Source of the DNA: RGIG8775 sp045128735
GTDB taxonomy: Bacteria > Bacillota > Clostridia > Oscillospirales > CAG-272
Assembly (NCBI GenBank): GCA_045128735.1
Contig: JBGVRT010000133.1
Coordinates: forward strand, 1 to 64,000
Reading direction: 5' to 3'
Length of the DNA stretch: 64,000 nt
Part shown: positions 17,292 through 25,859 of the stretch, one piece after another
Position numbering within the stretch: position 1 is the first letter of the stretch
Layout of the letters: each line of letters begins with the position of its first letter
Program-made: the position numbers and the translations under genes
Notes under the pieces: model-generated
Seen by the model: only the letters and a program-made list of their open reading frames with translations
Told to the model about the DNA's origin: nothing
Database searches by the model: none

Positions 17292-19571
17292 TCAATCCTC
17301 AATTTCTTCAGTTTGCTCTTCCTCTGCCTTACGCTTGTAGTTGCACTTCTCGTTATGGCAGACTATAGTGGGAACTCTGCCCTTCTTACGGAAAAGTGTT
17401 TCGCCGCAATCGGGACACTTTTCGGCTATTGGCATATCCCAGGATGAGAAGTCGCAGGTAGGATAATGCTCACAGCTATAGAAGGTGGTTCTTCCGTTAC
17501 GGCTATGTCTTGTAAGCACCGTAGAGCCGCACTTGGGACAGGGGGCTTCAACCGGCTCTGCCTTCTGCTTGGTAAACTTACACTCGGGATAGTTTGCACA
17601 AGCATAAAACACACCGTAAGGTCCCTTTTTAATTATCATATCGCTGCCGCACTTCTCACACTTGAAGTCGGCAACCGTATTTTCCTCGCTCTTTGTGTCA
17701 CCGCCGTCAAGGGGCTTGGTATTCTTACACGTGGGATAGTTGGGGCAAGCGGCAAACTTTCCAAAACGTCCGCTCTTTACTATCATTTTACTTCCGCACT
17801 TATCGCAGATAATATCGGTCTCCTCAACGGGAACGTTGATTCCCTCGCTTCCGATAACCTTTTCAGCCTCGGCAAGCTCTTTTTCAAAGCCCTTCCAGAA
17901 GTCGGAAAGAACGTCGTTAAGTTCTGCGTTGCCCTTTTCGATGTTATCGAGCTCACTCTCAACGTTTGCGGTAAACTTATAGTCAACTATATCGGCGAAA
18001 TTATCCTTCATAAGCTTGGTAATAAGCTCACCGAGCTGTGTGGGAACAAACGCCTTTTTTTCTTTCTTAACGTAGTTTCTCGTTACGATTGTTGTGATGA
18101 TAGGCGAGTAAGTACCGGGACGGCCTATTCCTTTTTCCTCAAGGAACTTAATAAGAGAAGCTTCATTATATCTGGGTGGTGCCTCAGTAAAGTGGCGGTC
18201 GGGAGTTACCGACTCGGCATCAAGAAGCTGACCCTCCTTGAGAACGGGAATACGGATATCCTTTACCTCTTTTATCTCGTCAGCCGAGGAAACTGTTTCT
18301 TCCTCGCTCTCCTCATAAATAGCCATATAACCCTGGAAAGCTACCGAATAGCCGCTTGCCTTGAAGGTATAGCCGTTACAGTCAAACTCTGCGCTTACGG
18401 TATCGAGCTCGGCAGATTCCATCTGGCTGGCTACGAAGCGCTCCCAAATAAGCTTATAGAGCTTATACTGGTCGTTTGTAAGCTGTTTCTTTATCATTGC
18501 GGGCTCAATTGCAACGCGCGAGGGGCGGATTGCCTCGTGCGCGTCCTGCGCGCCTGCTCTCGACTTGTAAACGCGAGGTGTTTCGGGGCAGTACTTTTCG
18601 CCGTATTTCTCTACGATAAGTGCTCTCGCATCATTCTGCGCGTCTACCGAAACTCTGGGCGAGTCTGTACGCATATAGGTGATAAGACCCTGAGTGCCGC
18701 CAAGCTCTGCGCCCAGGTTGATACCCTCGTAAAGCTCCTGCGCAACACGCATAATACGAGCCGACTGGAAGTTAAGCTTTCTTGAAGCCTCCTGCTGAAG
18801 TGTAGAGGTGATAAAGGGAGGCATCGGGCTCTTTTTGCGCTTTGCACGCTTGATGCTTGTAACCTTGAATTCCTTACCCTCAACAGCGGCAAGAATCTTC
18901 TTTGCCTCTGCCTCGTTGTTTATCTTTATCTTGCGTCCGTTTTCGCCATAGAAATGTACGGGGAAATTCTTTTCTCCGTCAAGAAGCAAAGCCTGTATAG
19001 TCCAATACTCCTCGGGGGTAAACGCGCGAATCTCCTCCTCTCGGTCAACGATAATTCTCGTTACCGCAGACTGAACGCGTCCTGCTGAAAGTCCGCTCTT
19101 AACGTTCTTCCAAAGGAAGGGCGACAGCTTGTATCCCACGATACGGTCAAGAATACGGCGAGCCTGCTGAGCGTTTACGATATTCATATCAACGTTTCTG
19201 GGCTCTTTGATAGCCGCCTTTACCACACCGGGGGTGATTTCGTTGAAGCTTACGCGAAGCGTTTTATCAAGCGGAATTCCAAGCGTATTGGCAAGGTGCC
19301 AAGCAATCGCCTCACCCTCACGGTCAGGGTCGGTTGCGAGGAAAACTTTTTTAGCCGCCTTAGCCTCTTTGCGTATCTCCTTGATGATATCTCCCTTTCC
19401 GCGAATATTTATATAGTGGGGCTCAAAGTCGTTCTCAATATCTACTCCGAGGGAGCTTTTGGGAAGATCTCTTACGTGACCGACCGAAGCTATTACCTTA
19501 TAATTTGTTCCAAGATATTTTTTTACGGGAGCAATTTTATTGGGAGACTCCATTATTACAAGATTACTCAT
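17292..19571 (-). CDS. topA: DNA topoisomerase I
   Basis: Type IA topoisomerase relaxing negative supercoils. The 759-residue protein has the TOPRIM domain (VIMESPNKIAPVKK; FLATDPDREGEAIAWHL), the active-site Tyr in LITYMRTDSPRVS at about residue 300, and four C-terminal zinc-ribbon modules (CDKCGSKM..., CEKCGSDM..., CPKCGSTV..., CPDCGETL...). ATG start with AAAGGAA upstream. A Lys-rich N-terminal first motif SPNK replaces the commoner SPAK, conservative for the family. Part of the dprA-topA-trmFO run. Confidence 0.98.
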   Translation of the reverse strand: MSNLVIMESPNKIAPVKKYLGTNYKVIASVGHVRDLPKSSLGVDIENDFEPHYINIRGKGDIIKEIRKEAKAAKKVFLATDPDREGEAIAWHLANTLGIPLDKTLRVSFNEITPGVVKAAIKEPRNVDMNIVNAQQARRILDRIVGYKLSPFLWKNVKSGLSAGRVQSAVTRIIVDREEEIRAFTPEEYWTIQALLLDGEKNFPVHFYGENGRKIKINNEAEAKKILAAVEGKEFKVTSIKRAKRKKSPMPPFITSTLQQEASRKLNFQSARIMRVAQELYEGINLGAELGGTQGLITYMRTDSPRVSVDAQNDARALIVEKYGEKYCPETPRVYKSRAGAQDAHEAIRPSRVAIEPAMIKKQLTNDQYKLYKLIWERFVASQMESAELDTVSAEFDCNGYTFKASGYSVAFQGYMAIYEESEEETVSSADEIKEVKDIRIPVLKEGQLLDAESVTPDRHFTEAPPRYNEASLIKFLEEKGIGRPGTYSPIITTIVTRNYVKKEKKAFVPTQLGELITKLMKDNFADIVDYKFTANVESELDNIEKGNAELNDVLSDFWKGFEKELAEAEKVIGSEGINVPVEETDIICDKCGSKMIVKSGRFGKFAACPNYPTCKNTKPLDGGDTKSEENTVADFKCEKCGSDMIIKKGPYGVFYACANYPECKFTKQKAEPVEAPCPKCGSTVLTRHSRNGRTTFYSCEHYPTCDFSSWDMPIAEKCPDCGETLFRKKGRVPTIVCHNEKCNYKRKAEEEQTEEIED

Positions 19572-19616
19572 TAAAATTTCCTTTCCGACGTTAAAGTCAA
19601 CTTGTGTAGCTATATA

Positions 19617-20963
19617 TCATTTTCTGCGATACAAACCGCCCGGCATAACTGTTATAAGACCTTTCATTTCAAGAGAGGTCAGCACCGACATTGCGCTTCG
19701 CGGGTCACAGCCCACACGGCACACTACGTCGATACTCACGCTTTGTCTTTCGGGTATCGCTTCAAAAATTTTCAAATGTTTTTCGTCAAGCGAGGCTATA
19801 ATCTCGGCGTTTTTATTCGCCGATGCGCCCGCATTTTTCTCCTGCTCACTCAACTCCTTGAGTTTGGTAGCTTCTTCAAAAATCGGGAATTCTGTATTCC
19901 CTACAAGCTTATTGACGGTGTCACCGTCCATTCTTTTCTGTGCGTGGAGTGCCGCCGAAACAGCACCCGTTTTATTCATCACAGACAAATCATCGCCCTC
20001 GTCAACACCGTGTGCCGCAAGTGCTCCCGCCTTAAGCTCCGAACGTTTTCCCACACGCGAAAGAGCCGAGAGGTCAAGGCTTTGTCTATAGATGTATTTG
20101 TAATTTTCAAGTATATCCGCCGCGCAGGTTACGGGTGTTGCACCGTCCTTTATCAGCGAATTAGTACCGTTTGAGGTGGGAGTATTGACGTTGCCCGGCA
20201 AGGCGTAAACGCTTCTGCCCTGCACAATCGCATCCTTAGCGGTAATAAGCGCACCGCTTCGCGCGTCTGCTTCCACTATAAGCGTTCCTTGGGAAAGTCC
20301 GCTTATTATGCGGTTTCTTGTGGGAAAGCTGCCTCTTGTAGGTGCTTCAAGCGGAGGATATTCAGAAAGCAGAAGTCCGTTTTTTGCCACCTGCTCGGCA
20401 AGCTTTTTATGTTCCGGGGGATAAATATGGTCAACGCCGCTTCCGAGAACCGCTATGGTTTTGCCGCCCGCGTCAAGCGCGCCGCAAGCCGCCACAGCAT
20501 CAATGCCAAGCGCAAGACCGCTGACGACCACCGCGCCCGTTGCCGCAAGCTCATAGGATATTTTGTACGCAGTCTGTCTGCCGTATTCAGTAAGTTTGCG
20601 CGTTCCCACAACTCCTATCGACACCTTTTGGCCGAGGTCCTTTATCTTACCCTTGGCATAAAGCATCACAGGTGGATTTTTAAGACTTTTGAGCAATTCG
20701 GGGTATCCCGACTCTCCGTATTTCAAAAGAGTTATGTGGTTTCTGGTGCAGTATTTCTCGATGTTATAGGCGTTGTCTATATTCTTATCCAACAGCGACT
20801 CGATTCGTTTGTCCCACTTATTTTTCCTGAACTGCAAAAGCTCGGAGGCATCTGCGGAATATATATTTTCGGGAGAACCGAAGTGCTCGATAAGCTCGAC
20901 AAAACCGCCTCTGCCCGCGCCTATCCGCTGTGACAGCCATATCCAATACAAATCACGTGACAT
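19617..20963 (-). CDS. dprA: DNA processing protein DprA
   Basis: DprA/Smf protects incoming single-stranded DNA and loads RecA during natural transformation. The Rossmann-like core is clear: VGTRKLTEYGRQTAY, VVSGLALGIDAVA, TIAVLGSGVDHIYPPEHK, LSEYPP, FPTRNRIISGLSQG and VYALPGNVNTPTSNGTN. An N-terminal SAM-like domain precedes it, and a linker of about 80 residues leads to a C-terminal winged helix (VCRVGCDPRSAMSVLTSLEMKGL region). ATG at 20963 is chosen; a TTG three codons upstream is an alternative. No other competence genes are visible here. Confidence 0.95.
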   Translation of the reverse strand: MSRDLYWIWLSQRIGAGRGGFVELIEHFGSPENIYSADASELLQFRKNKWDKRIESLLDKNIDNAYNIEKYCTRNHITLLKYGESGYPELLKSLKNPPVMLYAKGKIKDLGQKVSIGVVGTRKLTEYGRQTAYKISYELAATGAVVVSGLALGIDAVAACGALDAGGKTIAVLGSGVDHIYPPEHKKLAEQVAKNGLLLSEYPPLEAPTRGSFPTRNRIISGLSQGTLIVEADARSGALITAKDAIVQGRSVYALPGNVNTPTSNGTNSLIKDGATPVTCAADILENYKYIYRQSLDLSALSRVGKRSELKAGALAAHGVDEGDDLSVMNKTGAVSAALHAQKRMDGDTVNKLVGNTEFPIFEEATKLKELSEQEKNAGASANKNAEIIASLDEKHLKIFEAIPERQSVSIDVVCRVGCDPRSAMSVLTSLEMKGLITVMPGGLYRRK

Positions 20964-20974
20964 AGTCTCCAAAC

Positions 20975-21802
20975 CTACTTTCTGTACATACTCCAGAGTA
21001 TCACCGACGCGGCAACGCCTGCGTTCAGCGACTCACAGCCTTCCTCCATAGGGATATAAAGGCTTCGTGTGCATACGTTTATAGCTTCTTTACTCAAGCC
21101 GTGTCCCTCGTTTCCGATAAGCGCCGTGTCGCTTGGCGAAAATTCGGTTTCATCAAGTCTCACCGCTTCCCTGTCAAGTGCGGCGGCGTAGACCTTTCTT
21201 CCGCTTTCCATAAGCAAATTTACCACTTCGCAGATATCGTCGAACACAAAAATGTTTAATCTGAACAGTGCGCCCATTGCACCTCTTACGGTTTTGGGGT
21301 TATAGATATCGGCGCAGTCGCGGCTTATTACAAGCGTATCCACGCCAAACGCCGCCGCGCTTCTCATAACCGTGCCCATATTTCCGGGGTCGCGCACCGA
21401 TTCAAGCATCAGAATGCGGCGGTGCATATCACGCGCGGTTACCTCAAGGTCTTTGCGAGTAGCTTTTTTTATATGTTTTTTTGGAAATCTTGCAACGCAT
21501 ATCAAACCCTCGGGTGCCTGCTCCTCGGAGACCTTAGCGAAAACGTCATCAGCGAGCACCGACACGGTAGCGCCGTCAAGCCCTTTACAGCCTTCAAGCC
21601 TTGGCATAAACTCGCCCGCGCGGCTTTCACAGAGCAAAATTCGCTCGATAAAGACGCCCTTTTCCACCGCTTCGCTAAAAAGCTTGAAGCCGTCAAAGCG
21701 GAAAAGACCTTCTTTATCACGCGTTTTTTTGTCGCTCAGCTTCACCGTTTCAACCACGGTGGGATTGCGGCGCGAGGTGATAATTTCATCGGTGACTCTC
21801 AT
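20975..21802 (-). CDS. TrmH/SpoU family rRNA methyltransferase
   Basis: SPOUT-class 2'-O-ribose methyltransferase, 275 residues. An N-terminal substrate-binding region (ITSRRNPTVVETVKLSDKK split over residues 9-27; RFDGFKLFSEAVEKG) precedes the knotted SPOUT domain with LESVRDPGNMGTVMRSAAAFG, NPKTVRGAMGALFRL, IGNEGHGLSKEAI and SLNAGVAASVILW. This is the layout of the RlmB/TsnR-like TrmH group found in Firmicutes. The target RNA is not determined by sequence. It is the first gene of the long minus-strand run ending at leuS. Confidence 0.92.
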   Translation of the reverse strand: MRVTDEIITSRRNPTVVETVKLSDKKTRDKEGLFRFDGFKLFSEAVEKGVFIERILLCESRAGEFMPRLEGCKGLDGATVSVLADDVFAKVSEEQAPEGLICVARFPKKHIKKATRKDLEVTARDMHRRILMLESVRDPGNMGTVMRSAAAFGVDTLVISRDCADIYNPKTVRGAMGALFRLNIFVFDDICEVVNLLMESGRKVYAAALDREAVRLDETEFSPSDTALIGNEGHGLSKEAINVCTRSLYIPMEEGCESLNAGVAASVILWSMYRK

Positions 21803-21910
21803 AAGCTCTCCTCAAAAAGTTGCAAAATTTTTACTTCCTTTTAATAATATCAAGGCAAAAATCGTGTTTTTTGCGCGTTTTGTGGCTTTTTACACCTTGC
21901 CTTTAATACG

Positions 21911-21939
21911 ACAAAAACCCGACAACTGTCGGGTTTTGT
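21911..21939 (-). terminator. Terminator after rplT
   Basis: An 11-base perfect inverted repeat, AAAACCCGACA and TGTCGGGTTTT (21914-21937), with a two-base centre, lies just past the rplT stop and is followed by T-rich sequence on the minus strand. Confidence 0.85.
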
Positions 21940-21950
21940 CTCATTTCCGA

Positions 21951-22304
21951 TTAAAGAGCAGCCTTTGCCTTCTCAACGAGAGATGCAAATACAGCCTTGT
22001 CGGAAACAGCAAGCTCTGCGAGCATCTTTCTGTTAAGCTCGATACCTGCCTTCTTGAGTCCGTTCATGAATGTAGAGTAGTTCATTCCGTTGTTCTTAGC
22101 CTCAGCCGAGATACGGGTGATCCAAAGGCGACGGAAGTCTCTCTTCTTCATCTTGCGGCCTGCGAATGCATAGTTGCCGCTCTTCATTACGGCCTGCTTA
22201 GCCATCTTGAAGTGCTTGGATTTTGCACCCCAATAACCCTTTGCAGCCTTGAGTACTTTATTTCTTCTCTTGCGCGTCATTACAGCGCCCTTAATTCTTG
22301 CCAT
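21951..22304 (-). CDS. rplT: 50S ribosomal protein L20
   Basis: Large-subunit assembly protein, 117 residues, highly basic. Family features: MARIKGAVMTRKRRNKVLK, AKGYWGAKSKHFK, YAFAGRKMKKRDFRRLWITRI and NGMNYSTFMNGLKKAGIELNRK in the C-terminal domain. ATG start after GGAGG. Third gene of infC-rpmI-rplT. L20 is the known autogenous repressor of this operon in other bacteria, acting on the leader. Confidence 0.98.
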   Translation of the reverse strand: MARIKGAVMTRKRRNKVLKAAKGYWGAKSKHFKMAKQAVMKSGNYAFAGRKMKKRDFRRLWITRISAEAKNNGMNYSTFMNGLKKAGIELNRKMLAELAVSDKAVFASLVEKAKAAL

Positions 22305-22338
22305 TTTCTATTTCCTCCTTAATAATTTCTGTTGTCGA

Positions 22339-22533
22339 TCACTTCTGGATCATTGCCTTGATGTTAGCAGCCATTGCCTCGCTGAGGTATGCACCTGTGC
22401 GAAGGTGTCTCTTGCGCTTTGCGGTCTTGAGACCGAGGTTGTGGCGGTGGTGGCAGTGGTTAATCTTAACCTTTCCGTTTGCGGTAACAGAAAATCTCTT
22501 TGCAGAGGCTTTATGTGTCTTGATCTTTCCCAT
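22339..22533 (-). CDS. rpmI: 50S ribosomal protein L35
   Basis: Small basic ribosomal protein of 64 residues. Begins MGKIKTHKASAKRFSVTANGK and has HNLGLKTAKRKRHLR, typical of L35. ATG start with GGAG upstream. It sits between infC and rplT as in nearly all bacteria. Confidence 0.98.
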   Translation of the reverse strand: MGKIKTHKASAKRFSVTANGKVKINHCHHRHNLGLKTAKRKRHLRTGAYLSEAMAANIKAMIQK

Positions 22534-22633
22534 GATTTTTGTCTCCTTTACTATTTTTCAGACCCCGTAAATCACGACGGTAGCCTGTGTTAAATTATCA
22601 TACAACGGCATTGCCGCGTGTTATGAACCAAAA

Positions 22634-23161
22634 TTATTTCTTTGCGGGCTTAATTGGTGCAAGTACCATACTCATAAGTCTTCCGTCAAGCACAGGCTTC
22701 TTGTCGGTTGCCCCGTATTCGGCGCAAGCCTCCTCGAATTTTGTCATTATCTCGCTTCCCATTGCGACGTGGCTCATCTCGCGTCCCTTGAATCTGAGAA
22801 CTACGCGAACCTTGTTTCCGTCGGTGAGGAATCTTACTGCGTGCTTAACCTTTGTCTCGAAATCGTGAGTGTCGATTCTGTAAGAAAGCTGAATTTCCTT
22901 TACTTCAACTACCTGCTGCTTCTTGCGTGCTTCTTTTTCTCTCTTTTCGCACTCAAAGCGGTACTTTCCGTAATCCATTATTTTACATACGGGGGGAGTT
23001 GCGTTTGCAGCCATCATAACAAGGTCATAGCCCTCGTCATACGCGCGGTTAAGCGCCTCCGCACTGCTCATAATACCGAGCTGTTCTCCGTCGGGACCGA
23101 TTACTCTGATCTCTTTTTCCTTAATAGCTTCGTTGATCTGCACTTCTTTTGCGTTACTGAT
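22634..23161 (-). CDS. infC: Translation initiation factor IF-3
   Basis: IF-3 prevents premature subunit joining and proofreads start codons. The protein shows INEAIKEKEIRVIGPDGEQLG, the KR-rich linker and the C-terminal KVRVVLRFKGREMSH core. No ATG, GTG or TTG is suitably placed. The frame opens with ATC AGT AAC at 23161, with GGAGG nine bases upstream, exactly where homologues start with a rare AUU (MSKD.../ISKD...). I therefore call an AUC start and a 175-residue product. Non-standard starts are the known basis of IF-3 autoregulation. Annotation from the nearest conventional codon would add about 23 spurious residues. Confidence 0.93.
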   Translation of the reverse strand: MSNAKEVQINEAIKEKEIRVIGPDGEQLGIMSSAEALNRAYDEGYDLVMMAANATPPVCKIMDYGKYRFECEKREKEARKKQQVVEVKEIQLSYRIDTHDFETKVKHAVRFLTDGNKVRVVLRFKGREMSHVAMGSEIMTKFEEACAEYGATDKKPVLDGRLMSMVLAPIKPAKK

Positions 23162-23191
23162 AGGTGTACACCTCCAAAATTTATTTGGCTT

Positions 23192-23225
23192 AAAAAACAA
23201 AAGCCCGCGAAGCCTACACTCCGCG
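23192..23225 (-). terminator. Attenuator in the infC leader
   Basis: On the minus strand CGCGGAG and CTTCGCG (23206-23225) pair around a six-base loop and are followed by GGCTTTTGTTTTTT. The hairpin is 31 bases upstream of the infC start, inside the leader, so it is a candidate L20- or translation-dependent transcription attenuator. A second stem, CCACGGGC/GCCTGTGG, lies just upstream of it. Confidence 0.75.
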
Positions 23226-23328
23226 CGCAAAATCTACCACAGGCTTGCCCGTGGAAAATCTTGAATATCAACCGAATGCGCACGTAGGCGATACGGTGAG
23301 AACGGAGAGTTCTGCTTCTTACCCGATG

Positions 23329-23357
23329 ATTTTACCACAAAAAATCGGAAATGTCAA
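23329..23357 (-). promoter_or_regulatory. Promoter for infC-rpmI-rplT
   Basis: TTGACA (23352-23357), 17 bases, TAAAAT (23329-23334) on the minus strand, with TGTGG directly before the -10 box. The leader to infC is about 160 bases. Confidence 0.88.
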
Positions 23358-23387
23358 TAGGTTTACGAAAATTTTTTTGACATTTCC
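23339..23387 (-). terminator. Terminator of the acetyltransferase gene
   Basis: GGAAATGTCAA and TTGACATTTCC (23347-23357 and 23377-23387) form an 11-base inverted repeat, followed on the minus strand by GATTTTTT. Its 3' arm contains the -35 box of the infC promoter. Confidence 0.65.
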
Positions 23388-23395
23388 TAATTTTT

Positions 23396-23980
23396 TTATT
23401 TTTCCTTGAGTGCATCGTACTCGCTTTTGAGTATAGAGCACATTCCAACGTCTCTGTATATTCCGTTTACGCATACCGATGAACGATATACTCCCTCAAA
23501 GGTCATTCCAAGCTTTTCCATCACGCGTTTTGAGGCATCGTTCCCCACCATATACCTTGCCTCGATGCGGTTAAGCTCCATTTCCCGAAAGCCAAAGCGC
23601 ATAACGGTGCGCGCCGCCTCTGCCGCTATCCCCCTGCCTCTGTAATCGGGGTTTATAACGTAGCCGATCTCAGCCGAATTGTTGGGTATATTCACGCTTG
23701 TAAAGCCGCAGGTTCCTATCATTTTGTTTTCTTCTTCCCATATAATAGCCCAATCGTAAAAGCTTCCGAGCTTATAGTAAGACTTAAGCGAACCAAGATA
23801 CGCCTTGGTGTACTCCACGTCGGGGTGGGGCGACCAGGTGAGAAAACGCGTCACCTCGGGACGGCGGGCATAGTCGTACATATCGAAACAGTCACACACC
23901 TGCATTCCGCGAAGCGTCAGTCGCTCGCTTTTCAGCGTCGGAATATTGCTGAATATTTCCACAAGCCTTTCAAAAACCAT
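23396..23980 (-). CDS. GNAT family N-acetyltransferase
   Basis: Acetyltransferase of the RimJ/RimL (Acetyltransf_3) type, about 194 residues. Seen: the LKSERLTLRGM N-terminal motif, the acetyl-CoA-binding segment VINPDYRGRGIAAEAARTVM (Q/RxxGxG/A), and NRIEARYMVGNDASKRVMEKLGM. Such proteins acetylate N-termini of ribosomal proteins or small amines; the substrate is not visible. ATG at 23980 is chosen because GGAGG lies five bases before it; the ATG at 23995 has no such site. Divergent from the AraC-type gene at 24127. Confidence 0.88.
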   Translation of the reverse strand: MVFERLVEIFSNIPTLKSERLTLRGMQVCDCFDMYDYARRPEVTRFLTWSPHPDVEYTKAYLGSLKSYYKLGSFYDWAIIWEEENKMIGTCGFTSVNIPNNSAEIGYVINPDYRGRGIAAEAARTVMRFGFREMELNRIEARYMVGNDASKRVMEKLGMTFEGVYRSSVCVNGIYRDVGMCSILKSEYDALKEK

Positions 23981-24070
23981 TTTTGCCTCCGTCATTCGAT
24001 ACTCTTTACCCGATTATACCACTTATGCAAAAAAAATTCAATATTTATTGCAAAAAATTGCAAAAAAGTA

Positions 24071-24099
24071 TTTACTTTTTTTTGTTTTTGTGGTATTCT
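24071..24099 (+). promoter_or_regulatory. Probable promoter for the AraC-ThuA pair
   Basis: TTTACT (24071-24076), 17 bases, TATTCT (24094-24099), with TGTGG before the -10 box. Both boxes are imperfect. Two TTGCAA words ten bases apart lie just upstream (24048 and 24058). Confidence 0.5.
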
Positions 24100-24126
24100 T
24101 TGAGTAGAATAAAAAGGAGTTTTCTT

Positions 24127-24966
24127 ATGGTACTCACAAAATACACGGGTGAAAATCTGAATATAAGACATACCGTTGACGATGAGCCGCTGCAAGACAG
24201 CTTCTTTTTGCACGCCCACAGAACCTATGAGCTTTTTTACTTCATTTCGGGAGATTGCTATTACACGGTTGAGGGCACCGATTATCCGCTTGTTTCTGGC
24301 TGTTTTTTGCTTATGAGAAGCGGTGAGGCGCACACGTTGCACGTGCGCTCGGCTGAAACCTACGAGCGAATCACGGTGAACTTTTCGCCCTCAGTGATTC
24401 CCCTTCTCGGAAAGGAAGTCGGCGAGCTTTTCTGCGAGAGACCTCTCGGCAAGGGCAATCTATTTATTCCCGACGAGGAAAGCGGCAGCTTTTTGAATCT
24501 GTGTATGCAAAAAATATGCAGAGAGGCGACAGACGGCGGCAACGAGGAGAGAATGATTTCCAACCTTATGCCCGTACTTACCGAGCTTTACCACATAAGA
24601 TCCACGAGCACGGACGAAAACAGCTATCTCACCCCTCCCTCCCAAGGCTCGTCGGAAACGGTCAGCAAGATAATCGAGTATATCAACGAAAACCTTGTGA
24701 CAATTCAAGGGCTTGAAGATTTGGAAAAGGAATTTTTCTTCAGCAAATCCTACATAAACCGAATTTTCAAGGAGTCCACGGGCTCGTCGGTTTGGGATTA
24801 TATAATATTGAAAAGACTTATTCTTTCGCGCTCGCTTCTGCAAAACGGAAAGCAGGCAAATATCGTGGCATCGGAATGCGGATTTTGCGATTATTCATCG
24901 TTTTACAGACAGTTCAAGCAACGCTTTGGAATCTCTCCCCTTGCCGCACGCAAAGTGAAGCACTGA
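24127..24966 (+). CDS. AraC family transcriptional regulator
   Basis: Transcription factor of 279 residues: an N-terminal cupin-like sensing domain (FFLHAHRTYELFYFISGD; YTVEGTDYPLVSGCFLLM) and two C-terminal helix-turn-helix units (LEDLEKEFFFSKSYINRIFKE; IVASECGFCDYSSFYRQFKQR). This architecture is common in regulators of carbohydrate use. The frame is open upstream to 23983, but the ATG at 24127 has AAAAAGGAG seven bases before it. It precedes a ThuA-like gene by 71 bases on the same strand, suggesting it controls or accompanies that gene. Confidence 0.9.
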   Translation: MVLTKYTGENLNIRHTVDDEPLQDSFFLHAHRTYELFYFISGDCYYTVEGTDYPLVSGCFLLMRSGEAHTLHVRSAETYERITVNFSPSVIPLLGKEVGELFCERPLGKGNLFIPDEESGSFLNLCMQKICREATDGGNEERMISNLMPVLTELYHIRSTSTDENSYLTPPSQGSSETVSKIIEYINENLVTIQGLEDLEKEFFFSKSYINRIFKESTGSSVWDYIILKRLILSRSLLQNGKQANIVASECGFCDYSSFYRQFKQRFGISPLAARKVKH

Positions 24967-25037
24967 GAAAAGCACAGTCATATATACGCCATTTACACGG
25001 TGGATATGTATAAAAAACATCAAAGGAAGGTACGCTT

Positions 25038-25781
25038 ATGAAAAAGATAAGAGTAACGGTCTGGAACGAATACAGACACGAAAAGAAAAAGGAGTCGGTT
25101 GCCGCCATTTACCCCAACGGTCTCCACGCGAAAATCGCTGAATTTCTCGGCGAGTGCGATGACCTTGAGATAACACTTGCAGCGCTTGACGATCCCTATC
25201 AGGGTCTCCCCGACGAGGTACTTAACAATACCGACGTACTTATCTGGTGGGGCCATGTGGCTCACGATGATGTAGACGATGCACTTGCGGACAGAATCCG
25301 CGACCGCGTTTACACAGGCAAGATGGGCTTTGTTGCCCTGCACTCGGCTCACAAGTCCAAGCCCTTTACAAGAATAGTCGGAACAAACGGAAACCTCTCC
25401 TGGGGCAGAAATCAGAAGGAAGTAGTTTGGAATCTTCTTCCCTCGAGCCCTATTGCCGCAGGTATTCCCGACCACTTTGTACTTGAGGAGGAAGAGCTTT
25501 ACAGCGAGCCCTTCTACATTCCCCAGCCCGACGCGCTTGTTTTCGGAAGCTGGTTTGAGGACGGAAACATATTCAGAAGCGGAGCTTGCTTCCTTCGCGG
25601 CGCAGGTAAGATTTTCTACTTCCAGCCCGGTCACGAGACCTGCAAGTCCTTCTATAACCCCTACGTTCAGCAGATAATCAAGAACGCCGTTCATTGGGCT
25701 GTTCCCAACGAAATCGGCTACGATCTTGACAACACATGTCCTCAGTACAAAACTAAGGTTATCGACGAGTTCAACGCGTAA
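25038..25781 (+). CDS. ThuA-like protein (trehalose utilisation family)
   Basis: ThuA-domain protein of 247 residues with a class I glutamine-amidotransferase-like fold. Family marks: IRVTVWNEYRHEK at the start, YPNGLHAKIAEFL, TDVLIWWGHVAHDDV, GFVALHSAHKSKPF and the C-terminal GAGKIFYFQPGHETCKSFYNP. ThuA is linked to trehalose and related disaccharide oxidation in rhizobia; in Clostridia its role is not established. ATG start with AGGAAGG upstream. Follows the AraC regulator and ends in a strong terminator. No sugar transporter or dehydrogenase is adjacent. Confidence 0.9.
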   Translation: MKKIRVTVWNEYRHEKKKESVAAIYPNGLHAKIAEFLGECDDLEITLAALDDPYQGLPDEVLNNTDVLIWWGHVAHDDVDDALADRIRDRVYTGKMGFVALHSAHKSKPFTRIVGTNGNLSWGRNQKEVVWNLLPSSPIAAGIPDHFVLEEEELYSEPFYIPQPDALVFGSWFEDGNIFRSGACFLRGAGKIFYFQPGHETCKSFYNPYVQQIIKNAVHWAVPNEIGYDLDNTCPQYKTKVIDEFNA

Positions 25782-25790
25782 AAACAGATA

Positions 25791-25822
25791 AGGAGCTGAC
25801 TCCGCGGAGTCAGCTCCTTTTG
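25791..25822. terminator. Terminator after the ThuA-like gene
   Basis: Perfect 14-base inverted repeat centred on 25804/25805 (AGGAGCTGACTCCG and its complement) followed by TTTTG on the plus strand. It also lies past the convergent gene ending at 25860 and may serve both. Confidence 0.85.
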
Positions 25823-25859
25823 TATTCTTGATGAACACTACATTATCAAATTCAAATGC

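Noticed and set aside
24048..24070. CRISPR-like short repeats
   Set aside because: Only two six-base words with no spacers or cas genes in the window.
23983..24126. N-terminal extension of the AraC regulator
   Set aside because: The extension runs through the promoter region, and the ATG at 24127 has a well-placed ribosome binding site.
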